Origin: a virus
DNA: 23,500 nt
Virus record (IMG/VR): IMGVR_UViG_3300025828_000200
Location: 1-23,500 of that record
Direction: 5' to 3' (one strand)
Part shown: positions 8,428 through 16,587 of the stretch, in pieces
Numbering within the stretch: position 1 is the first letter of the stretch
Layout of the letters: each line of letters begins with the position of its first letter
Program-made: the position numbers and the translations under genes
Notes under the pieces: generated by a model
Told to the model about the DNA's origin: nothing
The model's database searches: none
What the model saw: only the letters and a program-made list of their open reading frames with translations

Positions 8428-8951
8428 TGATTAGTCCTTTCGATAGACCAATTCCAGGGCAGTCGCTTACGACGACTCCTAAAAATGCACCATATGAAAG
8501 ACCTCCAGAAATTGTAGATCCCATAGAAGCATTAGATGCTCATATAGATAATCTAATGAAGCCTGGTGCTATGGAAGATGTACTATACTTTTTAGAGTAT
8601 GGAGCAGACCTTGTGACCTTAGTTCAAGGTATCCTTCGTAGTGCAGTTATGGAAGGTATGCATAGCATTGATGTAAGTTTGATCATAGCTCCAGTTCTTC
8701 ACGAATATATTAAAGGGTTTGCAGATGCAACTAACTTAGAGTATGATGAAGGGTTTGAAAACGAAGAGAGTAAGAAAGCTTTGTCATATAAGAGAGATGC
8801 TGTCAGAGCTAAAAACATGCTTAAAAAGATACAAGAAGAAGAAGGTGAATCAATTCCAGAAACTATGGAAGAGGTATCTGAAGAACCAATGATGGAACCT
8901 GAGATTGAAGAAGAAGAGCCAGCTAAGACTGGTCTAATGGCGAGGGTATAA
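8427..8951 (+). CDS. Conserved marine-phage virion-associated protein, function unknown
   Basis: 174 residues. The ATG overlaps the lysozyme stop (TAATG). The N-terminus, FDRPIPGQSLTTTPKNAPYE followed by RPPEIVDP, is a proline-rich signature I associate with a small structural or assembly protein recurring in marine T7-like and T4-like phages (recall only). The centre (about 33-105) is helical and moderately hydrophobic (MEDVLYFLEYGADLVTLVQ, HSIDVSLIIAPVLHEYIKGF) without a clear membrane span. The C-terminus is extremely Glu-rich. It could be a head-tail or internal protein, or a chaperone for the internal proteins encoded next. Function is unassigned. Confidence 0.6.
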   Translation: MISPFDRPIPGQSLTTTPKNAPYERPPEIVDPIEALDAHIDNLMKPGAMEDVLYFLEYGADLVTLVQGILRSAVMEGMHSIDVSLIIAPVLHEYIKGFADATNLEYDEGFENEESKKALSYKRDAVRAKNMLKKIQEEEGESIPETMEEVSEEPMMEPEIEEEEPAKTGLMARV

Positions 8952-8953
8952 TT

Positions 8954-9916
8954 ATGGGATGGAGTTCACAAGGCGCACTAGATTATCTAGACTACGTAGA
9001 TAAAGAAAAACAGCGTAAAGAAGATCTAAAAAATAAACGTGAAGATACCCTGCTTAGTTTATACCTAGCAGGTGAAGGAGGTAGTGGTAGTACTAAATCT
9101 AAAAACATGGAAAGTGCTATAGAGGCTACTTCAATACTTCAACAGAGAGTTAAAGATTCTGAAATCAATAGTGAAAAAGCTTTAAATTTTTATAATAGTG
9201 TGTTTGAAGATCCATATGCGGCTCAAGATGTTTTAAATTTCTTAAATGAACAAGCTAGTCAATTTCAAAACGATATTAGTCTTGAAGATCTACCAGACAT
9301 AATTAGTATTGTTAATGCACCTACCACCACAGAAGATAAGATTGACCTGTTCAGAGAGTTTGAACTGGTAGACTTATCTAATAAAGAAGAATACTTTAAG
9401 CTTGCAAAAAAGATTAAGAATATGACTAGAAAATCTGGTCGTACTGCCTTTATTGATATACCTTCTTCTACACTGATAGACCCAGAAAAATCAATTAAAC
9501 GTTTTGACGAGCAGTTTGAATTAATTGGTGAGTTACTTGCAATGAAAGGTCAAGAATTTCTTACTAATAATCCAGATCCATCTAACGAAAAGAGTAGACT
9601 TACTCAAACAGCTATTGAAGATTTAAGAAATGGAACACCTGAAGCTAAGACTTTAGCAACCCAGTATTTGTATAAAACCTATGCAACAGAGGGTTGGCTT
9701 AAAACGCAGATGGAAAGTTTTCCTTCTACATTAAAAGGTATAGATAAAGACCCAAGGATGCAGTCTATCATATCTCTAAGTAATCCTTCAAATAGAACTA
9801 AAATAACAGTTACACCTGAAATGGTTAAAAAAGAACCTGCACTACAACCCTACTTAAATGAAGAAGTCGAGTTTGAGCTTAGGGATGGTGTATATTATCC
9901 AATACTTGGAGAATAA
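8954..9916 (+). CDS. Hypothetical protein, probable internal virion or assembly component
   Basis: 320 residues, starting 2 nt after the preceding stop. I recognise no family. It is Lys/Glu/Asp-rich and mostly helical, beginning with a highly charged stretch (YVDKEKQRKEDLKNKREDTL). There is a short Gly/Ser linker around residues 41-48, and the last 50 residues look like a small beta domain (EVEFELRDGVYYPILGE). No signal peptide, membrane segment or catalytic motif is visible. Tight spacing with a conserved virion-associated gene upstream and the 1148-residue internal protein 3 nt downstream suggests a virion or morphogenesis role, as for the internal core proteins of T7-like phages. That is context only. 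Confidence 0.55.
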   Translation: MGWSSQGALDYLDYVDKEKQRKEDLKNKREDTLLSLYLAGEGGSGSTKSKNMESAIEATSILQQRVKDSEINSEKALNFYNSVFEDPYAAQDVLNFLNEQASQFQNDISLEDLPDIISIVNAPTTTEDKIDLFREFELVDLSNKEEYFKLAKKIKNMTRKSGRTAFIDIPSSTLIDPEKSIKRFDEQFELIGELLAMKGQEFLTNNPDPSNEKSRLTQTAIEDLRNGTPEAKTLATQYLYKTYATEGWLKTQMESFPSTLKGIDKDPRMQSIISLSNPSNRTKITVTPEMVKKEPALQPYLNEEVEFELRDGVYYPILGE

Positions 9917-9919
9917 TTA

Positions 9920-12900
9920 ATGGCTGGTTTTACTGCCGAAGAACTAGGTATAACTCAAAACAAGGGTTTTACTCTTGAAGAGTTAGAAGTTCAATCACCT
10001 ACACAACAATCTATATTACCTGAACCTGGTACATATACTCAAGACGATATGGTTGAAGACGATAACATGTATTCAATCATTGAAAACTTTATGTATGATC
10101 GTTATGGTAAAGACGAATTTATAAATAACAGTCGTGAACAGGTTGTTGATAAGTTCCTTAACAATAGACGTGGTGTTAGTGCAGGTAATACTGTACGTGG
10201 ACTAAATGAGTGGGACTATATTAATGACATAAAAGGTGATGATAGTAGGATGGCTAGGGCTGCTGCTGCCTATAGCCTCTACGAGAATATGGCTGACTTG
10301 TTTAGTGATAAGACCTCTCTTGCAGAACGTGCAGAAGGTGTTATGGACTATACTAGAACTGCTTTGCTTGATCCAATCAATTTGATTGGTGGCTTGATAG
10401 GTAAAGCAATAGGTGGTGGTGCACTGCGTCTTACCAGTGATCAAGCCAGGAAACAAGCATTTAAAGAAATGCAAAAACAAGCTCTTAAAGGTGCTACTCA
10501 AAAAGAAATTGCTAACACAGGTAAAAAGAAATTTACTGCGGCAATGGCTCAGGCTAACATTGCTAATACTCAAAAGATAGCTGAGTACTCTGCTAAGGTT
10601 TTAGGTACTAATCGTGCTAAACGATTGGCTACTGCACAAGCTATTAAAGAAATTGGAATTACAGCAGGTATTGATTCTGTCGTCAGTGTGGGTATGGAAG
10701 CTCTGTACCAAGAGGGTCTTATAGACCTCGGTGTTCGTGATGAGTATAATAAGTTTGCAATGGGTGTTGCAGCTATTGGTGGTATTGTCATGGGTGGAGT
10801 ACAAGCAGGTGTCGTACTTAAACGTGGCTGGAGTAATACACAAATTCCAACACAAAATTTACCACAGCCAGCTAGTGAAGGCTTCTTATCGGAGATGTCT
10901 AAAGCTATTGAAAACTATACTAACCAAACTATTGCACCAATCGGAAGAGATTGGAAGACAAAGATTAAAGGTGGTATGGAGTTTTCTAAAGAAAGTAAAG
11001 ACCTATCCACAGACTTCTTTACAACTCTTATGCTAGGACATCAGACAGAGTCTGGTGAAGTTGTGTTTAAAGGTATGACTCAAACCGCACTTGAACGTGG
11101 ATTTGTTTGGGGTAAACGATTTGAGGATGATAAGTTTACCAACTGGATGGCAGACATTATCTCTGGTGTTAGTGACAAAGAAGCTCAAGATTTCTTAACT
11201 GCTATTGAAAAAGCAACTGGCAATAAAATTAAAAATAAAAAGAAGCTTACTGGTAGAGATGTTGGTGACATCCTAGCATATAAAATGTCTGAATCAGGTA
11301 GAGCTTTGAATGCTGTAGGTCAATCAGCTCGACAACTAGGACTTAACGTTACTGATCTAGAACTTCAACATTTATTTGATGAAGGTGTTGATATGGGTTT
11401 GATTAAAAAGCCCAGATCAAAAACAAAAGAGTATACTACTGACACTATTCGTAATGCACAAAATAAAATGGTTCGTGTTCTTGTCTCTCACCCATCTACA
11501 AGTGCACTCAATGTAATTGGTTGGGGTACAAACGCAGCTTTAAATACTGTAAGTGATGTAGCTTTAGCCTCCGTACATGCTAGTTGGGGAACACTTAAAA
11601 AAGTAGTTGGTGCAAGTGAGTCTGGTGCAAAGTCTCATCGTCTAGCTAATATTTTATTTAGTAATACCTACTCTAGATTTAAGTTTATGTCTGATCCAGA
11701 TATGACCTATGCTGCCTTTCAATCTGCACTTACAAGAAACTCCGAGGCACTTCAAAAGTTAAATAACGTACTTCCTGGTGGTGTAGAGAATGCTACCAAA
11801 CTCTTAACTAATGGTAAGTTTAGTGCCACTAAAAAAGCTGTAGACATAGCTACTGATGATCTTATTGATATCACACAAACTCTTACCTTAGTTCATGCTC
11901 AAGATTCCTTTACTAAATCTGTAGAGTTTTTAACTCAAATGGATAAACTATTAAGAGCAGGTTATGGAAGAGGTTGGAACGATTTCTATTCTTGGGATGG
12001 TGCAGCTAAAGCTATGACCTCTAAACAGTACAGAGAGATAGAAGCACAGGCTGTAGATAAAACTCTCGAAGCTATCTTTTCTAAATCTTATAAAAGCAAA
12101 ACACCAATTGGTGAAATTGCAGGTGTAATCGAAGATGCAAGAAACCTTCCTGGTATTGGTTTGCTAGTACCTTTTGGTAGGTTCTTTAACAACACTGTCG
12201 CCTTTACTGGTAGAAATGCTCCAGGTTTAAACATCGTAATGTCTGGAACTAAAAACCTAGACATGCCCCTAGATGAGGCTGTTGTTAGATCCGCAGTAGT
12301 AACAGGACTTGTATGGAGCCTATCAGATATTGAAGGTGAGAATATAGATAATGGACTTCCCCTCTATGCTACAACAGATCCACTAACTGGTGAGGTTATC
12401 AATCAACGATACGACTATCCCATATCACTATTTAAAGGTGTTGCAAGGTGGGTTGCTTATGCTCGCAGAGGTGAAGCTATGCCAGAGGCTGAGGCAACTA
12501 TGCTGCTTGAGGACTTCAGTCTTGGTGGTCTTACCAGAAACTTAACAAAAACTCAAAGAGACCTTATAACACCTTTGAAAGATATGTTTGATCCTGAGAC
12601 AAGAGACTTGTGGAGAGCTACTGAACAACTGTTTTCAAGTTCTGTATTTACACAACCTGCATCTGCAATTCTAAGACCTCTTGAACCTATTAACTTAGGT
12701 GTAGGCATTCTTAGAAAAGAAGAAGCTAGACCAATTGATCGTTATCAAAACAATAAAGGTGTAAATGATGCTTTGAGGTATGTTGATAACATCGCAGGTT
12801 TATTCTTAGGAGAACCTCTAGCAGAGACTTTACAACAAGCTGCCAGTGGTCAAGCTGACATAAACTCTACAAAAATGTTTGGTATTCGTACACTTCGTTT

Positions 12901-13366
12901 AACAGACACACAACGTGTAATGAGCATGGCAGGGCTTGGTGAGTTTGATTATAACGCTGCTAGAAAAGTTAGACTGCAATCTCCAAAAGCTGCAAACAGG
13001 TATAATGGAATACTCTTTGATGTACTTGAGGCTGAAGCTGGATTGTTGATAAAAAATAATTGGTTTAGAGGTTTAGACCAAGAAGGTAAAAAGATAGCTT
13101 GGAAAGATAAAATTGAAAAGTCTAAAGAGTTAGCTAAAACATTTTTATACCTGCAGTACTCTGGTCCTGTAGAGACCATAGGTCTTCAGTACGAACTAGC
13201 CAGTAAGTACAACATGAAAGAGATAAAGAAAGCACTTCAAGATCTAAAGTCTATCCAAGATGATTTTGAGAACTTAACTAGAGGTGAGTTAGAAGTACTC
13301 AGGAGTTACCTATCAACTAAAGATGACTTAAAGAAGTTAGAAGTCTACGGAAAACAATACCAATAA
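9920..13366 (+). CDS. Large internal virion protein (T7 gp15/gp16-like position)
   Basis: 1148 residues, last gene of the plus-strand block. The N-terminus holds two copies of a short motif (GFTAEELG at 3-10 and GFTLEELE soon after). The body is helical and Lys-rich, with Gly-rich hydrophobic segments that could insert into membrane, notably about 279-300 (FAMGVAAIGGIVMGG). Phrases such as GLLVPFGRFFNNTVAF near residue 750 resemble large internal or core proteins of marine podoviruses. No lytic transglycosylase motif was recognised; the lytic domain is supplied by the separate lysozyme gene. T7-like internal proteins are ejected into the host to form the trans-envelope channel, and length, hydrophobic segments and position fit this. 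Function is inferred from size and context. The stop lies at the base of the convergent terminator. Confidence 0.65.
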   Translation: MAGFTAEELGITQNKGFTLEELEVQSPTQQSILPEPGTYTQDDMVEDDNMYSIIENFMYDRYGKDEFINNSREQVVDKFLNNRRGVSAGNTVRGLNEWDYINDIKGDDSRMARAAAAYSLYENMADLFSDKTSLAERAEGVMDYTRTALLDPINLIGGLIGKAIGGGALRLTSDQARKQAFKEMQKQALKGATQKEIANTGKKKFTAAMAQANIANTQKIAEYSAKVLGTNRAKRLATAQAIKEIGITAGIDSVVSVGMEALYQEGLIDLGVRDEYNKFAMGVAAIGGIVMGGVQAGVVLKRGWSNTQIPTQNLPQPASEGFLSEMSKAIENYTNQTIAPIGRDWKTKIKGGMEFSKESKDLSTDFFTTLMLGHQTESGEVVFKGMTQTALERGFVWGKRFEDDKFTNWMADIISGVSDKEAQDFLTAIEKATGNKIKNKKKLTGRDVGDILAYKMSESGRALNAVGQSARQLGLNVTDLELQHLFDEGVDMGLIKKPRSKTKEYTTDTIRNAQNKMVRVLVSHPSTSALNVIGWGTNAALNTVSDVALASVHASWGTLKKVVGASESGAKSHRLANILFSNTYSRFKFMSDPDMTYAAFQSALTRNSEALQKLNNVLPGGVENATKLLTNGKFSATKKAVDIATDDLIDITQTLTLVHAQDSFTKSVEFLTQMDKLLRAGYGRGWNDFYSWDGAAKAMTSKQYREIEAQAVDKTLEAIFSKSYKSKTPIGEIAGVIEDARNLPGIGLLVPFGRFFNNTVAFTGRNAPGLNIVMSGTKNLDMPLDEAVVRSAVVTGLVWSLSDIEGENIDNGLPLYATTDPLTGEVINQRYDYPISLFKGVARWVAYARRGEAMPEAEATMLLEDFSLGGLTRNLTKTQRDLITPLKDMFDPETRDLWRATEQLFSSSVFTQPASAILRPLEPINLGVGILRKEEARPIDRYQNNKGVNDALRYVDNIAGLFLGEPLAETLQQAASGQADINSTKMFGIRTLRLTDTQRVMSMAGLGEFDYNAARKVRLQSPKAANRYNGILFDVLEAEAGLLIKNNWFRGLDQEGKKIAWKDKIEKSKELAKTFLYLQYSGPVETIGLQYELASKYNMKEIKKALQDLKSIQDDFENLTRGELEVLRSYLSTKDDLKKLEVYGKQYQ

Positions 13367-13391
13367 AAGAGGGGGCACGAAGCCCCCTTTT
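13367..13391. terminator. Convergent bidirectional Rho-independent terminator
   Basis: GGGGGC (13371-13376) and GCCCCC (13382-13387) pair around a 5-nt loop. The stem extends through A/T and one G-T pair to 13367/13391, giving 10 bp. On the plus strand it is followed by TTTTAT. On the minus strand the RNA continues CTCTTTTATTG after the stem, so both directions have a U-rich tail. It sits exactly between the stops of the plus-strand internal protein and the last minus-strand gene. Confidence 0.85.
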
Positions 13392-13596
13392 ATATATCAT
13401 CATCAAGCATATAATCTGCCCAATCATATGCCTTCCGTTTTATTTCTCGCATATCGTTACTCGACCTTGCCCCTGCCAACAGACCAGTTAAAGCCTGACC
13501 TGCTAAGTATATTCTTGGGGTCAGGCTTTTTGTTGTAGGAGCTTTACGCTTTTGCTGAGTAAACTTTTTTGCTTCTTTCTCTAAGCTCTCTTTCAA
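13390..13596 (-). CDS. Small conserved phage protein with AGQALTGLLA motif
   Basis: 68 residues, last gene of the minus-strand operon. It starts with TTG at 13596, supported by an AAGGAG Shine-Dalgarno 7 nt upstream; no ATG lies upstream in a useful position. The N-terminal 25 residues are Lys-rich. The remainder contains YLAGQALTGLLAGAR (about 30-44), then a helix ending AYDWADYMLDDD. A YLAGQAL(T/A)GLLA followed by an Ala/Asp-rich helix is a recurrent arrangement in small phage proteins of unknown function (recall). It overlaps the upstream gene by about 50 nt in another frame. Its stop is inside the terminator hairpin. Confidence 0.7.
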   Translation of the reverse strand: MKESLEKEAKKFTQQKRKAPTTKSLTPRIYLAGQALTGLLAGARSSNDMREIKRKAYDWADYMLDDDI

Positions 13597-13771
13597 TTAC
13601 TAGCTCCTTGTTTTTGAAATAGGCTTTGTTAAAGCCCATCTCCCAATCCCTATTATCTTTTGTATTAACTTGGTAGGGATTGCCCAAGTTACCTTCAAGG
13701 AAGGCTTGATAACCTTCGTTAAATGGTTTTATTGTCTGCTTTGATTTTGTATAAGTGCTTCTAGGTACCAT
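13544..13771 (-). CDS. Small Rmf/CrpP-like protein
   Basis: 75 residues from ATG at 13771. A longer version could begin at TTG 13813 but has no visible Shine-Dalgarno. The core, FNEGYQAFLEGNLGNPY then W-E-M-G-F-x-x-A-Y, matches the pattern of the ribosome modulation factor/CrpP-like fold (G-x-x-A-x-x-x-G, NPY, W-x-x-G-F). In bacteria Rmf dimerises ribosomes in stationary phase; small relatives are common in phages with unclear roles. A tie to host translation is an inference. It overlaps DUF3310 upstream by 43 nt and the AGQALTGLLA gene downstream by 53 nt, all in different frames, which is unusually dense. Confidence 0.6.
   Translation of the reverse strand: MVPRSTYTKSKQTIKPFNEGYQAFLEGNLGNPYQVNTKDNRDWEMGFNKAYFKNKELVIERELRERSKKVYSAKA
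13604..13609 (-). promoter_or_regulatory. Shine-Dalgarno AAGGAG deciding a TTG start
   Basis: AAGGAG on the minus strand, 7 nt before the TTG at 13596. It is the strongest ribosome site near this frame and lies inside the coding region of the upstream gene. Confidence 0.75.
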
Positions 13772-13947
13772 CTTGCTTTCTTCAAATCCTCTAGACCATT
13801 TTTGTAACGCCAACGGTGTAAGTACTTTGCAACGTTACCTCGATAATAACCGATAAGTTCTTCATCTGTCAAGATGTCTTTGATATAATCAATACATTCA
13901 ATGTCACCTTGACCGTAGTGAGGAGGCTTATTTACGTTGTCTGTCAT
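13729..13947 (-). CDS. DUF3310 protein
   Basis: 72 residues. NKPPHYGQGDIECIDYI (residues 6-22), then YYRGNVAKYLHRWRYKNG and LEDLKKARWYLEALI, match DUF3310 (PF11753), a small domain found widely in phage genomes. The protein covers essentially only this domain. Function is not established; it often lies near nucleotide-metabolism and replication genes, as here. Its ATG overlaps the upstream stop in an ATGA junction, indicating translational coupling with the PD-(D/E)XK gene. Confidence 0.9.
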   Translation of the reverse strand: MTDNVNKPPHYGQGDIECIDYIKDILTDEELIGYYRGNVAKYLHRWRYKNGLEDLKKARWYLEALIQNQSRQ

Positions 13948-14390
13948 AGTATAATCAACTCCGCTTCTGTGTATGGAATGTGAAAGAACAACTCACCTGG
14001 TCTGATGTATCTACCCTTTGCTTCACCAAGACTTTCCTTGGTCAACAAGAAGTCTCTGATACGCCAAGCTTGCTTGAGGTCTTTACGAAAAACGTAGAAG
14101 TTAAGTACTCCATTCTCACTCTGATATTTATCAAGTAGACGTTGCTTACGTTCTGGGATACGTATTTCTCTCCAGTGTGTAGGCCAGTCACCGTCCCAAG
14201 CTACCTTGACCTCAGCTTCATTGAAGTAAGTATAGCCATGTTTTTGAGAGACAACATCTACGTTGTAGTTTTCCTCGGTATTGACTAACGTGTGACCTTT
14301 CTTTGTGAGATACTCTGTTAAAGCATCCTTAGCTTGTGAATCGTATGCTTCATACAAAGCACGGCTAAATTTTTTTCTAACTGTTTGCAA
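13944..14390 (-). CDS. PD-(D/E)XK-type nuclease-like protein
   Basis: 148 residues from a TTG at 14390 with GGAGAC 6 nt upstream; no alternative Met occurs in the first part. The core NYNVDVVSQ (Asp45), then NEAEVKVAW (Glu60, Lys62), gives the D-(x)14-E-x-K signature of PD-(D/E)XK nucleases. It is followed by W-P-T-H-W and IPERKQRLLDKY, and by beta strand NFYVFRKD. This suggests a small DNA endonuclease or a restriction-like fold protein in DNA processing. The alternative is a catalytically inactive relative, although the acidic residues and lysine are present. It overlaps the upstream DUF1289 gene by 14 nt and DUF3310 downstream by 4 nt. Confidence 0.65.
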   Translation of the reverse strand: MQTVRKKFSRALYEAYDSQAKDALTEYLTKKGHTLVNTEENYNVDVVSQKHGYTYFNEAEVKVAWDGDWPTHWREIRIPERKQRLLDKYQSENGVLNFYVFRKDLKQAWRIRDFLLTKESLGEAKGRYIRPGELFFHIPYTEAELIIL

Positions 14391-14568
14391 CAGACTGTCT
14401 CCATTTTAATTCATACAGCAGTTTATTCTGCTCGTATTCTGACATTACCATCCAATCACGTATCTCGTCAATAGTTCTTTTACACCCTGCGCAATATTTA
14501 TCTTCTATTCGACAAACTTTTACGCAGGGTGAAGGTATAGATCCTATGTTAGATCTACGATTTCGCAT
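14377..14568 (-). CDS. DUF1289 small Cys-rich protein
   Basis: 63 residues. SPCVKVCRIEDKYCAGCKRT carries Cys15, Cys19, Cys26 and Cys29 (C-x3-C-x6-C-x2-C), followed by IDEIRDWMVMSEYEQNKLL. This is the DUF1289 (PF06945) signature, a small probably metal-binding domain common in proteobacteria. Function is unknown in both host and phage. It overlaps the RNR 3' end by 25 nt, so it is likely co-translated with it. The four Cys might bind zinc or iron; a link to RNR redox chemistry is speculative. Confidence 0.88.
   Translation of the reverse strand: MRNRRSNIGSIPSPCVKVCRIEDKYCAGCKRTIDEIRDWMVMSEYEQNKLLYELKWRQSVANS
14397..14402 (-). promoter_or_regulatory. Shine-Dalgarno GGAGAC for the TTG-started nuclease
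   Basis: GGAGAC on the minus strand, 6 nt before the TTG at 14390. It supports the non-ATG start of the PD-(D/E)XK gene. Confidence 0.65.
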
Positions 14569-16442
14569 ACATCACCAGAACAAGCCATAGTCTGCATTGC
14601 TACAGTGTTGTCCTCTTGTTCATACTCTGAAAGCTTTGACCAGTCAATACGTTTTGGCATCAACTTTAGAAGTTCTTTGTACTCATTTTCACTGCAATCC
14701 TGATAAGGTGCTTGTTGATACGTATGATCAGAGTGTGGTAAGAAGGACACACCAGACATCTCATCAAAGTGTTTGTACACAAAGGCACCCACATCTAGCC
14801 ATTCAGAGTCACGGACTGAGATAGTTACAGATGGTTTATGCTCACACCAGTTACGTTGATAAGCTAACCACATCTCAAGTTGCTCAATGGCGGTCATGTC
14901 ATTACGTGTTACAGCTTTATTAGGTGACTTCTGAGGGAAGCTAAACACTGTAGTAGTGTCACCCTTGAACACACATGGCTCATGAGGAATACCCTGATCT
15001 TTCATGAACTGAGTAAGAGGGTCTTTGTTGTCTCCTCGTACAGTCCTAATGTAAAACCGTGAGTGGCGAGCATGGATACCAGATGCTGAATCAACCAACT
15101 GAGAAACAGTCCCACTTGGCTTGACGCATGTGATAGCAGCAGATACAGGGATACCAAGTTTATCAGCAAACTCAGCGTTAGTATCAACAGCCACTTGACG
15201 AAGGTGTGCAAGAGTTTCATTCAGTCCTTTGTTCTTTGCTGTTAGTAATGGGTTATCCATTATGCCCGTGAGTGACACACCAAGCAGTCGTTCGGCTTCA
15301 GTGTTGTCTCTCCACACCTTTCGCAGATACGGGAACTTTGTGTAGGTGGATTGGATAGTTCCCAGAATTGTTGCCAGACGGACCTTTCGTTCCAAGTCGT
15401 CGATAGTATCTGTAGCACGTACGACACACTCGGTAAGATTGCAGAACTGATATGGACGAAGAATGATTTCACTGCATGGATTTGTACCAAACTCGTAATC
15501 ACTATCCCGTCTACCATATTTTGCAGCTTGTTTCTTAGATGCTTCACGATTAAATACCCCCCGTTCTCCTGACTTACTTTCTACTAGAGCTAACCACTCC
15601 CGCATAAATGTTTCTACGTCAGGCTTCTCAGTGTAAGATACAGAGTTATTTGCTAACGCACGATGAGCTGCAGTCTCCCACCACTGTCCTGACTTAGCAT
15701 GACGCATACGGTCATCACTTAGGTTAGATAGACTGATCATAGCTGATCGACGTACACCACCAACCACAACTATCTGCCCAATGAAACACATTAGATCATG
15801 GCACTCAAGACTTGAGAGTTTACGACCTTGTGCATTTTTAAATGTAGACACAGCAAAATTAAACAACTCAACCAGAGGTGCTGGACCTGATGCTCTACCA
15901 CCAAATGTTTTAAGTCTTGCACCCGCAGGACGCACACGAGAGACATCCCATTTAGGAATCTCTCCAGCCCACAGAAGTGCTAACACTTGACGAAAAGCCT
16001 TAGCCCAACCCTCTTTGCTATCCTTTACGACGACTGTAGTGTCACTCTCGAACAGCTCTGGTACTTCTGGAAGTTTACTAATGTACTGTCGTTCTACAGA
16101 GAAGCCAACCCCAGTACCACATAAAAGGATGTACATCGCTTCGTCGAAGCTCTTAGGATCATCTACGGGTAGATATGAACAGTTGTAACCTGCTGTGTTG
16201 TCACGATCAAGAGCAGGACCAGCTGTCATCATAGCTCTCATAGATGGCATGATCTCTAAGCTTAGGATAGCGTCACGAATCTGGTTGATGTATGAGTCGT
16301 CACCTGCTGCTGGACGCACAACGTTATCCATGTAGCGTTCTACTGTTTCGTCCCAGTTCTCACGCCCTTTACCATCGAAGTACTTGGCATAGCGTGACTT
16401 GTGAATGAATGACTGGTAGTCTGTTGGTAAATAGTTATTCAT
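14544..16442 (-). CDS. nrdJ: Adenosylcobalamin-dependent (class II, monomeric) ribonucleotide reductase
   Basis: 632 residues. It reduces ribonucleotides to deoxyribonucleotides using a B12-derived radical, oxygen-independently. Key residues: Cys88 in NTAGYNCSYL and Cys334 in FCNLTE form the substrate-reducing disulfide pair; NPCSEI at 321-326 provides the thiyl-radical Cys323. The Cys323-Cys334 spacing of 11 equals that of the L. leichmannii enzyme. The C-terminal pair Cys621/Cys626 (ACSGDVCEI) relays electrons from thioredoxin. CGTGVGFSVERQ (108-119) and KPSGTVSQLVDSASG (441-455) are typical RTPR segments. It is somewhat shorter than the 739-residue Lactobacillus enzyme. ATG 16442 has AAGGA upstream. 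No thioredoxin or NrdR is in view, so reductant must come from the host or elsewhere. Dependence on cobalamin implies a B12-making or B12-importing host. Confidence 0.95.
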   Translation of the reverse strand: MNNYLPTDYQSFIHKSRYAKYFDGKGRENWDETVERYMDNVVRPAAGDDSYINQIRDAILSLEIMPSMRAMMTAGPALDRDNTAGYNCSYLPVDDPKSFDEAMYILLCGTGVGFSVERQYISKLPEVPELFESDTTVVVKDSKEGWAKAFRQVLALLWAGEIPKWDVSRVRPAGARLKTFGGRASGPAPLVELFNFAVSTFKNAQGRKLSSLECHDLMCFIGQIVVVGGVRRSAMISLSNLSDDRMRHAKSGQWWETAAHRALANNSVSYTEKPDVETFMREWLALVESKSGERGVFNREASKKQAAKYGRRDSDYEFGTNPCSEIILRPYQFCNLTECVVRATDTIDDLERKVRLATILGTIQSTYTKFPYLRKVWRDNTEAERLLGVSLTGIMDNPLLTAKNKGLNETLAHLRQVAVDTNAEFADKLGIPVSAAITCVKPSGTVSQLVDSASGIHARHSRFYIRTVRGDNKDPLTQFMKDQGIPHEPCVFKGDTTTVFSFPQKSPNKAVTRNDMTAIEQLEMWLAYQRNWCEHKPSVTISVRDSEWLDVGAFVYKHFDEMSGVSFLPHSDHTYQQAPYQDCSENEYKELLKLMPKRIDWSKLSEYEQEDNTVAMQTMACSGDVCEIVDLT

Positions 16443-16587
16443 CTGTTTTTCCTTTTTCCAGTTCTTCGATGCGTTCCAGTAGTTTCTCTACATCTTCATA
16501 ACGACACCAAGGCCCATCCTTGTCATCTCTACGGACATTTCGAGACCATTCACTTTCTTTCGTAAAGTAAAAACGCCTAATCTTCAT
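16435..16587 (-). CDS. Small hypothetical protein (50 aa) upstream of RNR
   Basis: An unbroken ATG-to-TAA frame of 50 codons fills the gap between the DUF6447-like gene and RNR. It overlaps the former by 11 nt and the latter's start by 8 nt. The protein begins MKIRRFYFTKESEWSRNV, contains DGPWCRYEDVEKLLERIEEL and ends KGKTDE, giving a short beta segment followed by a charged helix. The YEDVEKLLERIEELE tail resembles the coiled-coil ends of small phage proteins. Overlap at both ends and exact filling of the gap support a real gene; the Shine-Dalgarno is weak (AGAGG about 13 nt upstream). Function unknown. Confidence 0.6.
   Translation of the reverse strand: MKIRRFYFTKESEWSRNVRRDDKDGPWCRYEDVEKLLERIEELEKGKTDE

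Noticed and set aside
13772-13813. TTG start for the Rmf-like protein
   Set aside because: No ribosome site is visible, and the added 14 residues lie outside the recognisable motif. The choice remains uncertain because the ATG at 13771 also has only a weak site.
14544-16442. Intein or intron in the RNR or polymerase genes
   Set aside because: Both proteins run continuously through their catalytic motifs with normal spacing, and no intein splice or homing-nuclease motif is present.
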